From Klebsiella spallanzanii (GTDB lineage Bacteria; Pseudomonadota; Gammaproteobacteria; Enterobacterales; Enterobacteriaceae), in assembly GCF_902158555.1 (NCBI RefSeq), contig NZ_CABGGS010000023.1, positions 124,001 through 188,000 on the forward strand: a stretch of 64,000 nucleotides of DNA, given 5' to 3'. Both the position numbers and the translations under genes were made by a program. Below the pieces are notes generated by a model. It saw only the letters and a program-made list of their open reading frames with translations, was not told the DNA's origin and searched no databases. Below are positions 23,412 to 32,405 of this stretch, piece after piece; positions within the stretch are counted from its first letter, which is position 1; the number at the start of each line of letters is the position of its first letter.

Positions 23412-23496
23412 CTTTTAAATCAGCTTGCCGAATTTTGTTATTTACTCCAGCAAAAACTTGTCACGATTAGCTCAAGTTTTAGCGGAGCGGTGAGTC

Positions 23497-23832
23497 ATGG
23501 ATAAAGAACGCATCATTCAGGAGTTTGTACCCGGCAAGCAGGTTACGCTGGCGCATCTGATTGCGCACCCCGGTGCAGAGCTGGCGAAAAAGATCGGCGT
23601 TCCCGAATCCGGCGCTATCGGTATTATGACCTTAACCCCTGGAGAAACCGCCATGATCGCTGGTGATTTGGCGATGAAGGCCGCCGATGTGCATATCGGT
23701 TTTCTCGACCGGTTTAGCGGTGCGCTGGTGATTTATGGCTCGGTCGGGGCGGTCGAAGAGGCGCTAATCCAGACGGTTAGCGGGCTTGGTCGATTATTAA
23801 ATTATACCCTCTGTGAGTTAACGAAAAGCTAA
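23497..23832 (+). CDS. eutS: EutS, bacterial microcompartment shell protein
   Basis: A 111-residue BMC-domain protein, first gene of the eut cluster. EutS forms bent hexamers with a circularly permuted BMC fold, and sits in the ethanolamine microcompartment shell. The N-terminal [25 protein letters not shown] and [21 protein letters not shown] match the family over full length. It is 12 bp upstream of eutP and follows the maeB terminator and the CRP-like site, so its promoter should drive the operon. Confidence 0.96.
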   Translation: MDKERIIQEFVPGKQVTLAHLIAHPGAELAKKIGVPESGAIGIMTLTPGETAMIAGDLAMKAADVHIGFLDRFSGALVIYGSVGAVEEALIQTVSGLGRLLNYTLCELTKS

Positions 23833-23844
23833 TTAGAGGCGGCG

Positions 23845-24324
23845 ATGAAACGTATTGCATTTGTCGGTACGGTGGGCGCGGGGAAAACAACGCTATTTAA
23901 CGCGTTACAGGGGAATTATTCCCTCGCCAGGAAAACGCAGGCCGTGGAATTTAATGAACAGGGCGATATCGACACGCCAGGAGAATATTTCAGCCATCCA
24001 CGGTGGTATCACGCCTTAATTACCACGCTGCAGGATGTTGATACGCTGATTTATGTCCATGCGGCTAATGACACAGAAAGTCGCTTGCCTGCCGGGTTAT
24101 TGGATATTGGCGCGAATAAACGACATATCGCCGCGATTAGTAAAACGGACATGCCGGATGCCGACGTTGCTGCGGTACGGCAATTACTGCACGGGATGGG
24201 GTTTCAGGAGCCGATTTTTGAGCTCAACAGTCACGACCCGCAAAGCATAGCGCATCTGGTGAATTACTTGAGTGAGCTCAGCCAAAAGGAGGAAGGGGCA
24301 GGTGAAGAAACTAATCACAGCTAA
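23845..24324 (+). CDS. eutP: EutP, P-loop protein/acetate kinase-like of ethanolamine utilisation
   Basis: A 159-residue small GTPase-like protein. Walker A GTVGAGKTT lies at residues 8-16; a switch-like DTPGEYFSHPRWYHALI and SKTDMPDADV in place of the NKxD motif are visible. In Salmonella EutP has been assigned acetate kinase activity coupled to EutD, although its fold resembles signalling GTPases. Its 3' end overlaps eutQ by 23 bp. Confidence 0.94.
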   Translation: MKRIAFVGTVGAGKTTLFNALQGNYSLARKTQAVEFNEQGDIDTPGEYFSHPRWYHALITTLQDVDTLIYVHAANDTESRLPAGLLDIGANKRHIAAISKTDMPDADVAAVRQLLHGMGFQEPIFELNSHDPQSIAHLVNYLSELSQKEEGAGEETNHS

Positions 24325-24994
24325 CGATATTCGTGCGGCCCACGCACGCGGCGAACAGGAAATATCGGTCGTTCTGCGCGCCAGTATCATCACCCCGGAA
24401 GCCCGCGAAGTCGCGGAGCTGCTGGGCGTATCCATCAAAGAATGCGATGAGTCTGCACCCGCTACGGCGGTGCCGGTTACAGAGGATAAAACCGAAAGCC
24501 AGCGCATTCGCGAAACCATTATCGCGCAGCTGCCGGAAGGGCAGTTTACCGAAAGCCTGGTCGCGCAGCTGATGGACAAAGTGATGAAGGAGAAGCAGTC
24601 GCTGTCGCTGGGTGAGATGCAGCCCAGCTTTAAGTCAGTCACCGGCAAAGGCGGGATAAAAGTGATTGATGGCGGCAGCGTGAAATTCGGCCGTTTCGAC
24701 GGTGCTGAACCGCAATGCATTGGTCTGACGGATCTGGTTACCGAGCAGGACGGCAGCAGCATGGCCGCCGGGTTTATGCAGTGGGAAAACGCCTTTTTCC
24801 CATGGACGCTGAACTATGACGAAGTGGATATGGTGCTGGAGGGCGAACTGCACGTTCGTCATGAAGGTGAAACCATGATTGCCAAAGCCGGAGACGTGAT
24901 GTTTATCCCAAAAGGTTCAAGCATTGAATTTGGCACCCCGTCGACCGTGCGCTTCCTGTACGTTGCCTGGCCTGCGAACTGGCAATCGCTATGA
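24302..24994 (+). CDS. eutQ: EutQ, cupin-domain ethanolamine utilisation protein
   Basis: A 230-residue protein with a C-terminal cupin fold (about 110-228), needed for anaerobic ethanolamine use. Acetate kinase activity has been reported for the Salmonella protein. GTG at 24302 is chosen over earlier in-frame codons because it yields (M)KKLITANDIRAAHARGEQ, the family N-terminus, and is preceded by AAAAGGAGGAAGG. The start lies inside eutP and the stop overlaps the eutT ATG (ATGA), so translation is coupled on both sides. Confidence 0.95.
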   Translation: MKKLITANDIRAAHARGEQEISVVLRASIITPEAREVAELLGVSIKECDESAPATAVPVTEDKTESQRIRETIIAQLPEGQFTESLVAQLMDKVMKEKQSLSLGEMQPSFKSVTGKGGIKVIDGGSVKFGRFDGAEPQCIGLTDLVTEQDGSSMAAGFMQWENAFFPWTLNYDEVDMVLEGELHVRHEGETMIAKAGDVMFIPKGSSIEFGTPSTVRFLYVAWPANWQSL

Positions 24995-25794
24995 AAGATT
25001 TCATCACCGAAGCCTGGCTCAGGGCAAACCACACGCTCAGCGAAGGAGCAGAAATTCATCTGCCCGCTGATGCCCGCCTGACGCCATCGGCCCGTGAACT
25101 GCTGGAAAGCCGCCGTCTGCGTATCAAGTTTATCGACGAGCAGGGAAGCCTGTTTGTTGATGACGAAGAGCAGCAGCCGCAGCCGGTACACGGTTTGACC
25201 AGCAGCGACACGCATCCGCAGGCCTGCTGCGAGCTGTGTCGTCAGCCGGTGGTGAAAAAAACCGACACCCTGACCCATCTGACAGCAGACAAAATGGTCG
25301 CCAAAAGCGACCCGCGGCTGGGATTTCGCGCTGCGCTTGATAGCACCATTGCTCTGGCGGTGTGGCTGCAAATCGAACTGGCGGAACCGTGGCAGCCGTG
25401 GCTGGCGGATATTCGTTCGCGTCTGGGCAACATTATGCGCGCCGACGCCATGGATGAACCGCTGGCGGCGCAGTCCATCGTCGGCTTGAACGAAGATGAG
25501 CTGCACCGGCTTTCCCATCAGCCGCTGCGCTATCTCGACCACGATCATCTGGTGCCGGAAGCCAGCCACGGGCGGGATGCCGCGCTGCTGAATCTGCTAC
25601 GCACCAAAGTCCGGGAAACGGAAACCGTCGCCGCGCAGGTCTTTATTACCCGCAGTTTTGAGGTATTGCGCCCGGACATCCTGCAGGCGCTGAACCGCCT
25701 CTCCAGCGCGGTCTACGTGATGATGATTTTAAGCGTGGTGCAGCATCCGCTTACCGTTAGCCAGATCCAACAACGTCTGGGAGGCGAACAATGA
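24991..25794 (+). CDS. eutT: EutT, ATP:cob(I)alamin adenosyltransferase
   Basis: A 267-residue corrinoid adenosyltransferase supplying adenosylcobalamin to EutBC. The metal-binding HX11CCX2C motif is intact: His67, Cys79, Cys80 and Cys83. The C-terminal helical part resembles the PduO-type fold. ATGA overlaps join it to eutQ and to eutD. Confidence 0.95.
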   Translation: MKDFITEAWLRANHTLSEGAEIHLPADARLTPSARELLESRRLRIKFIDEQGSLFVDDEEQQPQPVHGLTSSDTHPQACCELCRQPVVKKTDTLTHLTADKMVAKSDPRLGFRAALDSTIALAVWLQIELAEPWQPWLADIRSRLGNIMRADAMDEPLAAQSIVGLNEDELHRLSHQPLRYLDHDHLVPEASHGRDAALLNLLRTKVRETETVAAQVFITRSFEVLRPDILQALNRLSSAVYVMMILSVVQHPLTVSQIQQRLGGEQ

Positions 25795-26807
25795 TTATTG
25801 AACGCGCCCGTCAACTTGCTTTGCGTTCGCCCGCCAGGGTGGTCTTTCCGGATGCGCTGGACGAACGCGTTCTCAAAGCGGCCCACTATCTGCAGCAGCA
25901 GGGGCTGGCAAGACCGATTTTGATCGCCAGCCCCTTTGCTCTGCGCCAGTTTGCGCTCAGCCACCGCGTGCCGATGGACGGTATTCAGGTCATCGACCCG
26001 CACAGCAATCTGTCCATGCGCGAAGCGTTTGCCGAGCGCTGGCTGGCCCGTGCCGGAGAGAAAACGCCGTCGGATGCGCTGGAAAAACTCAATGACCCGC
26101 TGATGTTCGCCGCCGCGATGGTCAGCGCGGGTAAGGCCGATGTGTGCATTGCTGGCAATCTTTCGTCAACGGCGAACGTGCTGCGCGCCGGATTGCGGAT
26201 TATTGGCCTACTGCCGGGCTGCAAAACGCTGTCGTCAATTTTCCTGATGCTGCCGCAGTACATCGGACCGGCATTAGGCTTCGCCGATTGCAGCGTGGTG
26301 CCGCAGCCGACGGCGGCGCAACTGGCGGATATCGCTATCGCCAGCGCCGACACCTGGCGAGCCATTACCGGCGAGGAGCCGCGAGTCGCGATGCTGTCTT
26401 TCTCAAGCAACGGCAGCGCCCGTCACCCCAATGTTGCCAACGTACAGCAGGCGACCGAGATCGTCCGCCAGCGTGCGCCGCAGCTGATGGTGGACGGCGA
26501 ACTGCAGTTTGATGCCGCTTTCGTGCCGGACGTCGCCGCGCAAAAAGCGCCCGCCAGCCCGCTTGAAGGCAATGCGAACGTGATGGTCTTCCCATCGCTG
26601 GAGGCAGGCAACATCGGCTACAAAATCGCCCAGCGCCTGGGCGGCTATCGCGCCGTAGGTCCGTTGATTCAGGGACTTGCCGCACCGCTTCACGACCTCT
26701 CCCGAGGCTGTAGTGTGCAGGAAATTATCGAACTGGCGTTAGTGGCAGCCGTGCCGCGCCAGGCTGACGTAAGCCGCGAGAGCCGCTTACAAACATTGGT
26801 TGAATGA
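25791..26807 (+). CDS. eutD: EutD, phosphate acetyltransferase
   Basis: A 338-residue Pta-type enzyme, the short form without the N-terminal domains of Pta. It converts acetyl-CoA and phosphate to acetyl phosphate and CoA, returning CoA to EutE inside the microcompartment. Family blocks [18 protein letters not shown] (about 121-138) and [20 protein letters not shown] (about 261-280) are present. The N-terminus [21 protein letters not shown] also resembles microcompartment targeting helices. A hairpin straddles its stop codon. Confidence 0.95.
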   Translation: MIIERARQLALRSPARVVFPDALDERVLKAAHYLQQQGLARPILIASPFALRQFALSHRVPMDGIQVIDPHSNLSMREAFAERWLARAGEKTPSDALEKLNDPLMFAAAMVSAGKADVCIAGNLSSTANVLRAGLRIIGLLPGCKTLSSIFLMLPQYIGPALGFADCSVVPQPTAAQLADIAIASADTWRAITGEEPRVAMLSFSSNGSARHPNVANVQQATEIVRQRAPQLMVDGELQFDAAFVPDVAAQKAPASPLEGNANVMVFPSLEAGNIGYKIAQRLGGYRAVGPLIQGLAAPLHDLSRGCSVQEIIELALVAAVPRQADVSRESRLQTLVE

Positions 26808-26819
26808 ACGGTCCCGTTC
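26806..26819 (+). other. Perfect small hairpin between eutD and eutM
   Basis: GAACGG and CCGTTC are separated by only two bases, which forces some end pairs open in RNA. It starts at the eutD stop and ends 29 bp before the eutM ATG. The following CCCCCTTTATT gives no strong T-run. A processing or stability element is more likely than a terminator. Confidence 0.4.
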
Positions 26820-26848
26820 TGGACCCCCTTTATTAAGAGGAAAACACA

Positions 26849-27142
26849 ATGGAAGCATTAGGAATGATTGAAACCCGGGGCCTGGTTGCGCTTATTGAGG
26901 CTTCTGACGCAATGGTTAAAGCCGCACGCGTGAAGCTGGTTGGCGTGAAGCAGATCGGTGGCGGCCTGTGTACTGCCATGGTGCGTGGCGATGTGGCGGC
27001 GTGTAAAGCCGCGACGGATGCCGGTGCCGCAGCGGCGCAGCGCATTGGCGAGCTGGTCTCGGTACACGTTATTCCGCGTCCGCATGGCGATCTGGAAGAA
27101 GTGTTCCCGATCAGCTTTAAAGGCGACAGCAGCAACCTGTAA
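26849..27142 (+). CDS. eutM: EutM, major hexameric microcompartment shell protein
   Basis: A 97-residue canonical BMC-H protein, a close match to E. coli EutM and related to PduA. The sequence starts [20 protein letters not shown] and includes the pore loop region [20 protein letters not shown]. It forms flat hexagonal sheets and is expected to be the most abundant shell component. It has an AAGAGGAAAA ribosome site and is bracketed by hairpins at 26806-26819 and 27152-27174. Confidence 0.97.
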   Translation: MEALGMIETRGLVALIEASDAMVKAARVKLVGVKQIGGGLCTAMVRGDVAACKAATDAGAAAAQRIGELVSVHVIPRPHGDLEEVFPISFKGDSSNL

Positions 27143-27151
27143 CGACCCCAT

Positions 27152-27174
27152 GTGACGTCACGCGCTGGCGTCAC
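27152..27174 (+). other. Hairpin downstream of eutM, possible attenuator
   Basis: GTGACG (27152-27157) pairs with CGTCAC (27169-27174). It is followed by CTCTCCTTTTTAA and then by a second stem, CCCTC/GAGGG, near 27193-27205. This 106-bp eutM-eutN gap is the largest in the first half of the operon. Partial termination or mRNA protection would favour eutM expression. Confidence 0.45.
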
Positions 27175-27248
27175 GTTCTCTCCTTTTTAAATGGCCCTCT
27201 GCGGAGGGCAGGGGAGGGTTTTACCTGAAATATGCCACGGAGGCGGAT

Positions 27249-27536
27249 ATGAAACTGGCAATCGTCACAGGACAAATTGTTTGTACCGTCCGCCATCAGG
27301 GACTGGCGCACGACAAATTGCTGATGGTGGAAATGATTAACGCCGACGGCAGGCCTGACGGGCAGTGCGCTGTCGCCATCGACAATATTGGCGCAGGACC
27401 TGGCGAATGGGTACTGCTGGTGAGCGGCAGTTCTGCCCGCCAGGCGCATGCACGTGAATCATCCCCCGTCGACCTGTGCGTGATTGGCATAGTCGATGAA
27501 GTGGTCGCCGATGGTCAGGTGATCTTCCACAAGTAG
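27249..27536 (+). CDS. eutN: EutN, pentameric vertex protein of the microcompartment shell
   Basis: A 95-residue protein of the EutN/CcmL (BMV) family that caps shell vertices. Characteristic features are the MKLAIVTGQIVCTVRHQGL start, the IDNIGAGPGEWVLLVSGSSAR block and the C-terminal DLCVIGIVDEV. Length equals that of the family. eutE follows by 11 bp. Confidence 0.96.
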   Translation: MKLAIVTGQIVCTVRHQGLAHDKLLMVEMINADGRPDGQCAVAIDNIGAGPGEWVLLVSGSSARQAHARESSPVDLCVIGIVDEVVADGQVIFHK

Positions 27537-27547
27537 GACAGAAAATC

Positions 27548-28951
27548 ATGAATCAACAGGATATTGAACAGGTCATCAAAGCGGTACTGCTGAAAATGAA
27601 AGACAGCAGCCAGCCGGCCAGCGCCGTTCATGAAATGGGCGTCTTTGCCTCTCTTGATGATGCCGTCGCGGCAGCAAAAGTAGCCCAGCGGGAGCTGAAA
27701 AGCGTGGCCATGCGCCAGCTTGCTATTCATGCCATTCGCGAGGCAGGTGAAAAACACGCCAGAGAATTAGCGGAGCTTGCCGTCACTGAAACCGGCATGG
27801 GACGCGTAGAAGATAAGTTTGCCAAAAACGTGGCGCAGGCGCGCGGTACGCCGGGCGTGGAGTGCCTCTCCCCGCAGGTGCTGACCGGCGATAACGGCCT
27901 GACGCTGATTGAAAATGCACCGTGGGGCGTGGTGGCCTCGGTGACGCCGTCAACCAACCCGGCGGCGACGGTGATTAATAACGCTATCAGCCTGATAGCC
28001 GCGGGCAACAGCGTGGTGTTTGCGCCGCATCCGGCGGCGAAAGGGGTTTCTCAGCGGGCGATTATGCTGCTCAACCATGCGGTGATTGCCGCAGGCGGCC
28101 CGGCGAACCTGCTGGTTACCGTGGCGAACCCGGATATCGAAACTGCCCAGCGGCTGTTTAAGTACCCCGGAATCGGCCTGCTGGTGGTGACCGGCGGCGA
28201 AGCGGTGGTGGATTCCGCGCGCAAACATACCAATAAACGCCTGATTGCCGCAGGTGCGGGTAACCCGCCGGTAGTGGTTGATGAGACCGCCGACCTGGCG
28301 CGCGCCGCGCAGTCCATCGTCAAAGGCGCGTCGTTTGATAACAACATCATCTGCGCCGACGAGAAGGTGCTGATCGTGGTTGATAGCGTCGCCGACGAAC
28401 TGATGCGCCTGATGGAGGGCGAGCATGCGGTGAAACTAACCGCCGCCCAGGCCGAGCAGCTCCAGCCGGTGCTGCTGAAGAATATTGATGAGCGCGGCAA
28501 AGGCACTGTCAGCCGTGATTGGGTCGGCCGCGACGCGGGCAAGATTGCTGCGGCCATCGGCCTGAACGTCCCGGATCAAACGCGCCTGCTGTTTGTTGAA
28601 ACCTCTGCCAACCATCCGTTCGCGGTGACCGAACTGATGATGCCGGTGCTTCCTGTCGTACGCGTTGCCAACGTTGAAGAAGCCATTGCGCTGGCGGTCC
28701 AGCTTGAGGGCGGCTGCCACCACACCGCGGCAATGCACTCGCGCAATATCGACAATATGAACCAGATGGCGAATGCCATTGATACCAGTATTTTCGTCAA
28801 AAACGGTCCGTGCATTGCTGGTCTCGGACTGGGCGGTGAAGGCTGGACCACCATGACCATCACCACGCCAACCGGGGAAGGGGTGACCAGCGCGCGCACC
28901 TTTGTTCGCCTGCGTCGCTGCGTGCTGGTGGATGCGTTTCGCATTGTATAA
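27548..28951 (+). CDS. eutE: EutE, CoA-acylating acetaldehyde dehydrogenase
   Basis: A 467-residue NAD-dependent aldehyde dehydrogenase that makes acetyl-CoA from acetaldehyde. The catalytic cysteine sits in SFDNNIICADEK (near residue 270). PWGVVASVTPSTNPAAT and GAGNPPVVVDETADL are typical of the acylating subfamily. The N-terminal helix MNQQDIEQVIKAVLLKMKDS resembles known encapsulation peptides, so it probably directs the enzyme into the lumen. Intact length. Confidence 0.97.
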   Translation: MNQQDIEQVIKAVLLKMKDSSQPASAVHEMGVFASLDDAVAAAKVAQRELKSVAMRQLAIHAIREAGEKHARELAELAVTETGMGRVEDKFAKNVAQARGTPGVECLSPQVLTGDNGLTLIENAPWGVVASVTPSTNPAATVINNAISLIAAGNSVVFAPHPAAKGVSQRAIMLLNHAVIAAGGPANLLVTVANPDIETAQRLFKYPGIGLLVVTGGEAVVDSARKHTNKRLIAAGAGNPPVVVDETADLARAAQSIVKGASFDNNIICADEKVLIVVDSVADELMRLMEGEHAVKLTAAQAEQLQPVLLKNIDERGKGTVSRDWVGRDAGKIAAAIGLNVPDQTRLLFVETSANHPFAVTELMMPVLPVVRVANVEEAIALAVQLEGGCHHTAAMHSRNIDNMNQMANAIDTSIFVKNGPCIAGLGLGGEGWTTMTITTPTGEGVTSARTFVRLRRCVLVDAFRIV

Positions 28952-28961
28952 GGGATAACGC

Positions 28962-29801
28962 ATGGCGCACGACGAACAACTTTGGCTCACCCCCAGACTG
29001 CAAAAAGCGGCTGCTTTGTGTAATCAGACGCCTGCCGCCAGTGAATCACCGCTGTGGCTGGGCGTGGATTTAGGCACCTGCGACGTGGTGTCGATGGTGG
29101 TCGACGGCAACGCGCAGCCGGTGGCGGTGTGCCTTGACTGGGCCGACGTCGTGCGTGATGGCATCGTCTGGGATTTCTTTGGCGCCGTCACCATCGTGCG
29201 TCGCCATCTTGATGCGCTCGAAAGGCAGCTTGGCTGCCGCTTTACCCACGCGGCGACCTCGTTTCCACCGGGCACCGATCCGCGCATTTCGATCAACGTG
29301 CTGGAGTCCGCCGGGCTGGAAGTTAGCCATGTGCTGGATGAGCCGACCGCGGTGGCGGATCTTTTACAGCTCGATAACGCCGGGGTGGTGGATATCGGCG
29401 GCGGCACCACCGGGATCGCCATCGTTAAGCAGGGAGAAGTGACTTACTCCGCCGATGAAGCGACCGGTGGTCATCATATCTCCCTGACGCTCGCCGGAAA
29501 CCGCCGCATCCCGTTGGAAGAGGCGGAGCAGTACAAGCGCAGCAACGCCCAGGAGATCTGGCCGGTAGTGAAACCGGTGTACGAAAAAATGGCGGAAATC
29601 GTTGCTCACCATATTAAAGGGCAAGGAATTGCTGATTTATGGCTGGCGGGCGGCTCTTGTATGCAGCCGGGCGTGGACGCGCTATTTCGCAAGCGCTTCC
29701 CGGAACTACAGGTGCATTTGCCGCAGCACAGCCTGTTTATGACCCCGCTGGCGATAGCCAACAGCGGGAGAGAGAAAGCGGAGGGAATCTATGCAAGCTG
29801 A
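28962..29801 (+). CDS. eutJ: EutJ, actin/Hsp70-like putative chaperonin of eut operon
   Basis: A 279-residue ASKHA-fold protein. The phosphate-1 loop WLGVDLGTCDVVSMVVDG (about 27-44), connect region and VVDIGGGTTGIAIVKQGE (phosphate-2, about 144-161) are visible, followed by adenosine-motif LAGGSC. It has been proposed as a chaperone; the exact client is unknown. Its end overlaps eutG by 11 bp. Confidence 0.94.
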   Translation: MAHDEQLWLTPRLQKAAALCNQTPAASESPLWLGVDLGTCDVVSMVVDGNAQPVAVCLDWADVVRDGIVWDFFGAVTIVRRHLDALERQLGCRFTHAATSFPPGTDPRISINVLESAGLEVSHVLDEPTAVADLLQLDNAGVVDIGGGTTGIAIVKQGEVTYSADEATGGHHISLTLAGNRRIPLEEAEQYKRSNAQEIWPVVKPVYEKMAEIVAHHIKGQGIADLWLAGGSCMQPGVDALFRKRFPELQVHLPQHSLFMTPLAIANSGREKAEGIYAS

Positions 29802-30978
29802 ACTGCAGACGGCGCTCTTTCAGGCATTCGATACCCTGAATCTGCAACGGGTGAAAACCTTCAGCGTACCGCCGGTGACGCTGTGCGGCCTGGGCGCGCT
29901 CAGCGCCTGCGGGCAGGAAGCGCAAGCAAGGGGCGTAAGCCATCTGTTTGTGATGGTCGACAGCTTCCTGCATCAGGCGGGAATGACCGCCGGGCTTGAG
30001 CGCAGCCTGGCGATGAAAGGCGTGGCGATGACGGTCTGGCCGTGCCCGCCGGGCGAGCCGTGCATTACCGACGTCTGCGCGGCGGTGGCTCAACTGCGCG
30101 AATCACAGTGCGACGGCGTGGTGGCCTTTGGCGGCGGTTCGGTGCTGGACGCGGCGAAAGCGGTGGCGCTGCTGGTCACCAACCCTGACCAGACGCTGAG
30201 CGCCATGACGGAAACCAGCGTACTGCGTCCGCGTCTGCCGCTGATCGCGGTGCCGACTACAGCCGGAACCGGTTCAGAGACCACCAACGTGACGGTGATT
30301 ATTGATGCGGTCAGCGGGCGTAAGCAGGTGCTGGCGCATGCTTCTCTGATGCCGGACGTGGCGATTCTTGACGCTGCGCTGACTGAAGGTGTTCCTCCTC
30401 ACGTGACAGCGATGACCGGTATCGATGCGCTGACTCACGCCATAGAAGCTTACAGCGCGCTCAACGCCACGCCGTTCACCGACAGTCTGGCGATTGGCGC
30501 GGTGGCGATGATTGGCCAGACGCTGCCGAAGGCGGTGGGCTACGGTCACGATCTGGCCGCGCGCGAAAGCATGTTGCTGGCTTCCTGTATGGCGGGGATG
30601 GCTTTTTCCAGCGCCGGGCTGGGCTTATGTCATGCGATGGCGCATCAGCCTGGCGCAGCGCTGCACATTCCGCATGGCCAGGCCAACGCCATGCTGCTGC
30701 CGACGGTGATGGAGTTTAACCGCATGGTGCGCCGCGAACGGTTTAGTCAAATCGGCCGGGCGTTGACCGGCAAGAAAACCGATGACCGCGAGGCTATCGC
30801 CGCCGTGCGCGAGCTTACCGCCGAAGTGGGCCTGAGCAAACGGCTTTCGGATGCCGGAGCGTTACCTGAACACTTCAGCGCATGGGCGCAGGCGGCGCTG
30901 GGGGACATTTGTTTGCGTACTAACCCGCGAACCGCCAACCAGGAGCAGATTATCCAGCTGTATACGGCGGCGCAATGA
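29791..30978 (+). CDS. eutG: EutG, iron-dependent ethanol dehydrogenase
   Basis: A 395-residue group III alcohol dehydrogenase that reduces acetaldehyde to ethanol and recycles NADH from EutE. It carries GGGSVLDAAKAVALL (nucleotide binding, about 112-126), PTTAGTGSETTN (about 152-163) and the metal-ligand stretches DALTHAIEAY and GLCHAMAHQPGA. Start ATG at 29791 lies inside eutJ. The stop is followed by a REP pair. Confidence 0.95.
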   Translation: MQAELQTALFQAFDTLNLQRVKTFSVPPVTLCGLGALSACGQEAQARGVSHLFVMVDSFLHQAGMTAGLERSLAMKGVAMTVWPCPPGEPCITDVCAAVAQLRESQCDGVVAFGGGSVLDAAKAVALLVTNPDQTLSAMTETSVLRPRLPLIAVPTTAGTGSETTNVTVIIDAVSGRKQVLAHASLMPDVAILDAALTEGVPPHVTAMTGIDALTHAIEAYSALNATPFTDSLAIGAVAMIGQTLPKAVGYGHDLAARESMLLASCMAGMAFSSAGLGLCHAMAHQPGAALHIPHGQANAMLLPTVMEFNRMVRRERFSQIGRALTGKKTDDREAIAAVRELTAEVGLSKRLSDAGALPEHFSAWAQAALGDICLRTNPRTANQEQIIQLYTAAQ

Positions 30979-31013
30979 TGCGATTTCCCGGAGTACAGGA
31001 TTGCGGTGACCCC

Positions 31014-31098
31014 GTAGCCCGGTCAGCGAAGCGCCACCGGGAATGATGCGGGCTGGAGGGTTATCCCGGAGGCGGCGCGTAGCGCCTGTCCGGGCTAC
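31014..31098. repeat. Pair of inverted REP elements (BIME-like) between eutG and eutH
   Basis: The first element starts GTAGCCCGG (31014) and ends CCACCGGGAA (31042). The second starts TCCCGGAGG (31064) and ends CCGGGCTAC (31098) in inverted orientation. Head-to-head REPs with a short linker define a BIME. It sits in the 194-bp eutG-eutH gap, where it may stabilise upstream mRNA or attract gyrase/IHF. Confidence 0.87.
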
Positions 31099-31172
31099 AA
31101 CACCGGCATATCACTCAAGAGTTCCAGGTGTTCACAGTATCTACAAATCATAAATGACAGGGAGTAAGGGCT

Positions 31173-32405
31173 ATGGGAATTAACGAAATCATCATGTACA
31201 TCATGATGTTCTTTATGCTGATTGCCGCCGTGGACAGGATCCTGTCGCAGTTCGGCGGTTCGGCGCGCTTCCTCGGCAAGTTTGGTAAAAGTATCGAGGG
31301 ATCCGGCGGACAGTTCGAAGAAGGCTTTATGGCGATGGGGGCGCTGGGCCTGGCGATGGTCGGGATGACCGCGCTGGCGCCGGTTCTGGCACACCTGCTC
31401 GGTCCGGTGATTATTCCGTTATATGAAATGCTCGGCGCCAACCCGTCGATGTTCGCCGGGACGCTGCTGGCCTGTGATATGGGTGGCTTCTTCCTCGCCA
31501 AAGAGCTGGCGGGGGGCGATATTGCGGCATGGATGTACTCCGGCCTGATTCTGGGTTCCATGATGGGACCAACCATTGTGTTCTCCATTCCGGTCGCGCT
31601 CGGCATTATCGAACCCTCCGATCGGCGCTATCTGGCGCTGGGCGTACTGGCAGGGATCGTGACGATTCCGATCGGCTGTATTGCGGGTGGCTTGATTGCG
31701 ATGTACTCCGGTGTTGAGGTTAACGGCCAGCCGGTAGAGTTCACCTTCGCGCTGATCCTGATGAACATGATCCCGGTGCTGATTGTCGCTGTGCTGGTGG
31801 CGCTGGGATTGAAGTTTATTCCTGAAAAAATGATCAACGGCTTCCAGATCTTCGCCAAGTTTCTGGTGGCGCTGATCACTATCGGTCTGGCGGCAGCGGT
31901 GATCAAGTTCCTCCTCGGTTGGGAGCTCATCCCTGGGCTTGATCCGATCTTTATGGCCCCCGGCGACCAACCTGGTGAGGTGATGCGCGCCATCGAAGTG
32001 ATTGGTTCCATCTCCTGCGTACTGCTCGGTGCCTATCCAATGGTATTGCTGCTGACCCGTTGGTTTGAAAAACCGCTGATGCGCGTCGGCAGTTTGCTAA
32101 AAGTTAACAATATCGCCGCTGCCGGTATGGTCGCGACGCTGGCCAACAATATCCCGATGTTCGGCATGATGAAGCAGATGGATACTCGCGGCAAAGTGAT
32201 CAACTGCGCGTTCTCCGTCTCCGCTGCCTTTGCGCTGGGCGACCACTTAGGTTTCGCCGCCGCCAATATGAACGCCATGATCTTCCCGATGATTGTCGGC
32301 AAGCTGATCGGCGGCGTGACGGCAATCGGCGTGGCGATGATGCTGGTACCGAAAGATGAAAACGTTTCTGCACCAGCAGAAACCGAAGCGGAGGCGCAAT
32401 CGTGA
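31173..32405 (+). CDS. eutH: EutH, ethanolamine permease
   Basis: A 410-residue inner-membrane protein with about 10-11 hydrophobic segments; E. coli EutH is 408 residues. It imports protonated ethanolamine when the outside pH or concentration is low. The start MGINEIIMYIMMFFMLIAAVD and the GSGGQFEEGFMAMGALGLAMVG-type segment are family specific. It has its own GGGAGTAAGGG ribosome site. Its stop overlaps the eutA GTG start (GTGA). Confidence 0.96.
   Translation: MGINEIIMYIMMFFMLIAAVDRILSQFGGSARFLGKFGKSIEGSGGQFEEGFMAMGALGLAMVGMTALAPVLAHLLGPVIIPLYEMLGANPSMFAGTLLACDMGGFFLAKELAGGDIAAWMYSGLILGSMMGPTIVFSIPVALGIIEPSDRRYLALGVLAGIVTIPIGCIAGGLIAMYSGVEVNGQPVEFTFALILMNMIPVLIVAVLVALGLKFIPEKMINGFQIFAKFLVALITIGLAAAVIKFLLGWELIPGLDPIFMAPGDQPGEVMRAIEVIGSISCVLLGAYPMVLLLTRWFEKPLMRVGSLLKVNNIAAAGMVATLANNIPMFGMMKQMDTRGKVINCAFSVSAAFALGDHLGFAAANMNAMIFPMIVGKLIGGVTAIGVAMMLVPKDENVSAPAETEAEAQS

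Noticed and set aside
30979-31172. Repeats between eutG and eutH as a possible CRISPR or mobile element
   Set aside because: Only two inverted copies of the REP type; no regular spacers, terminal repeats or transposase.
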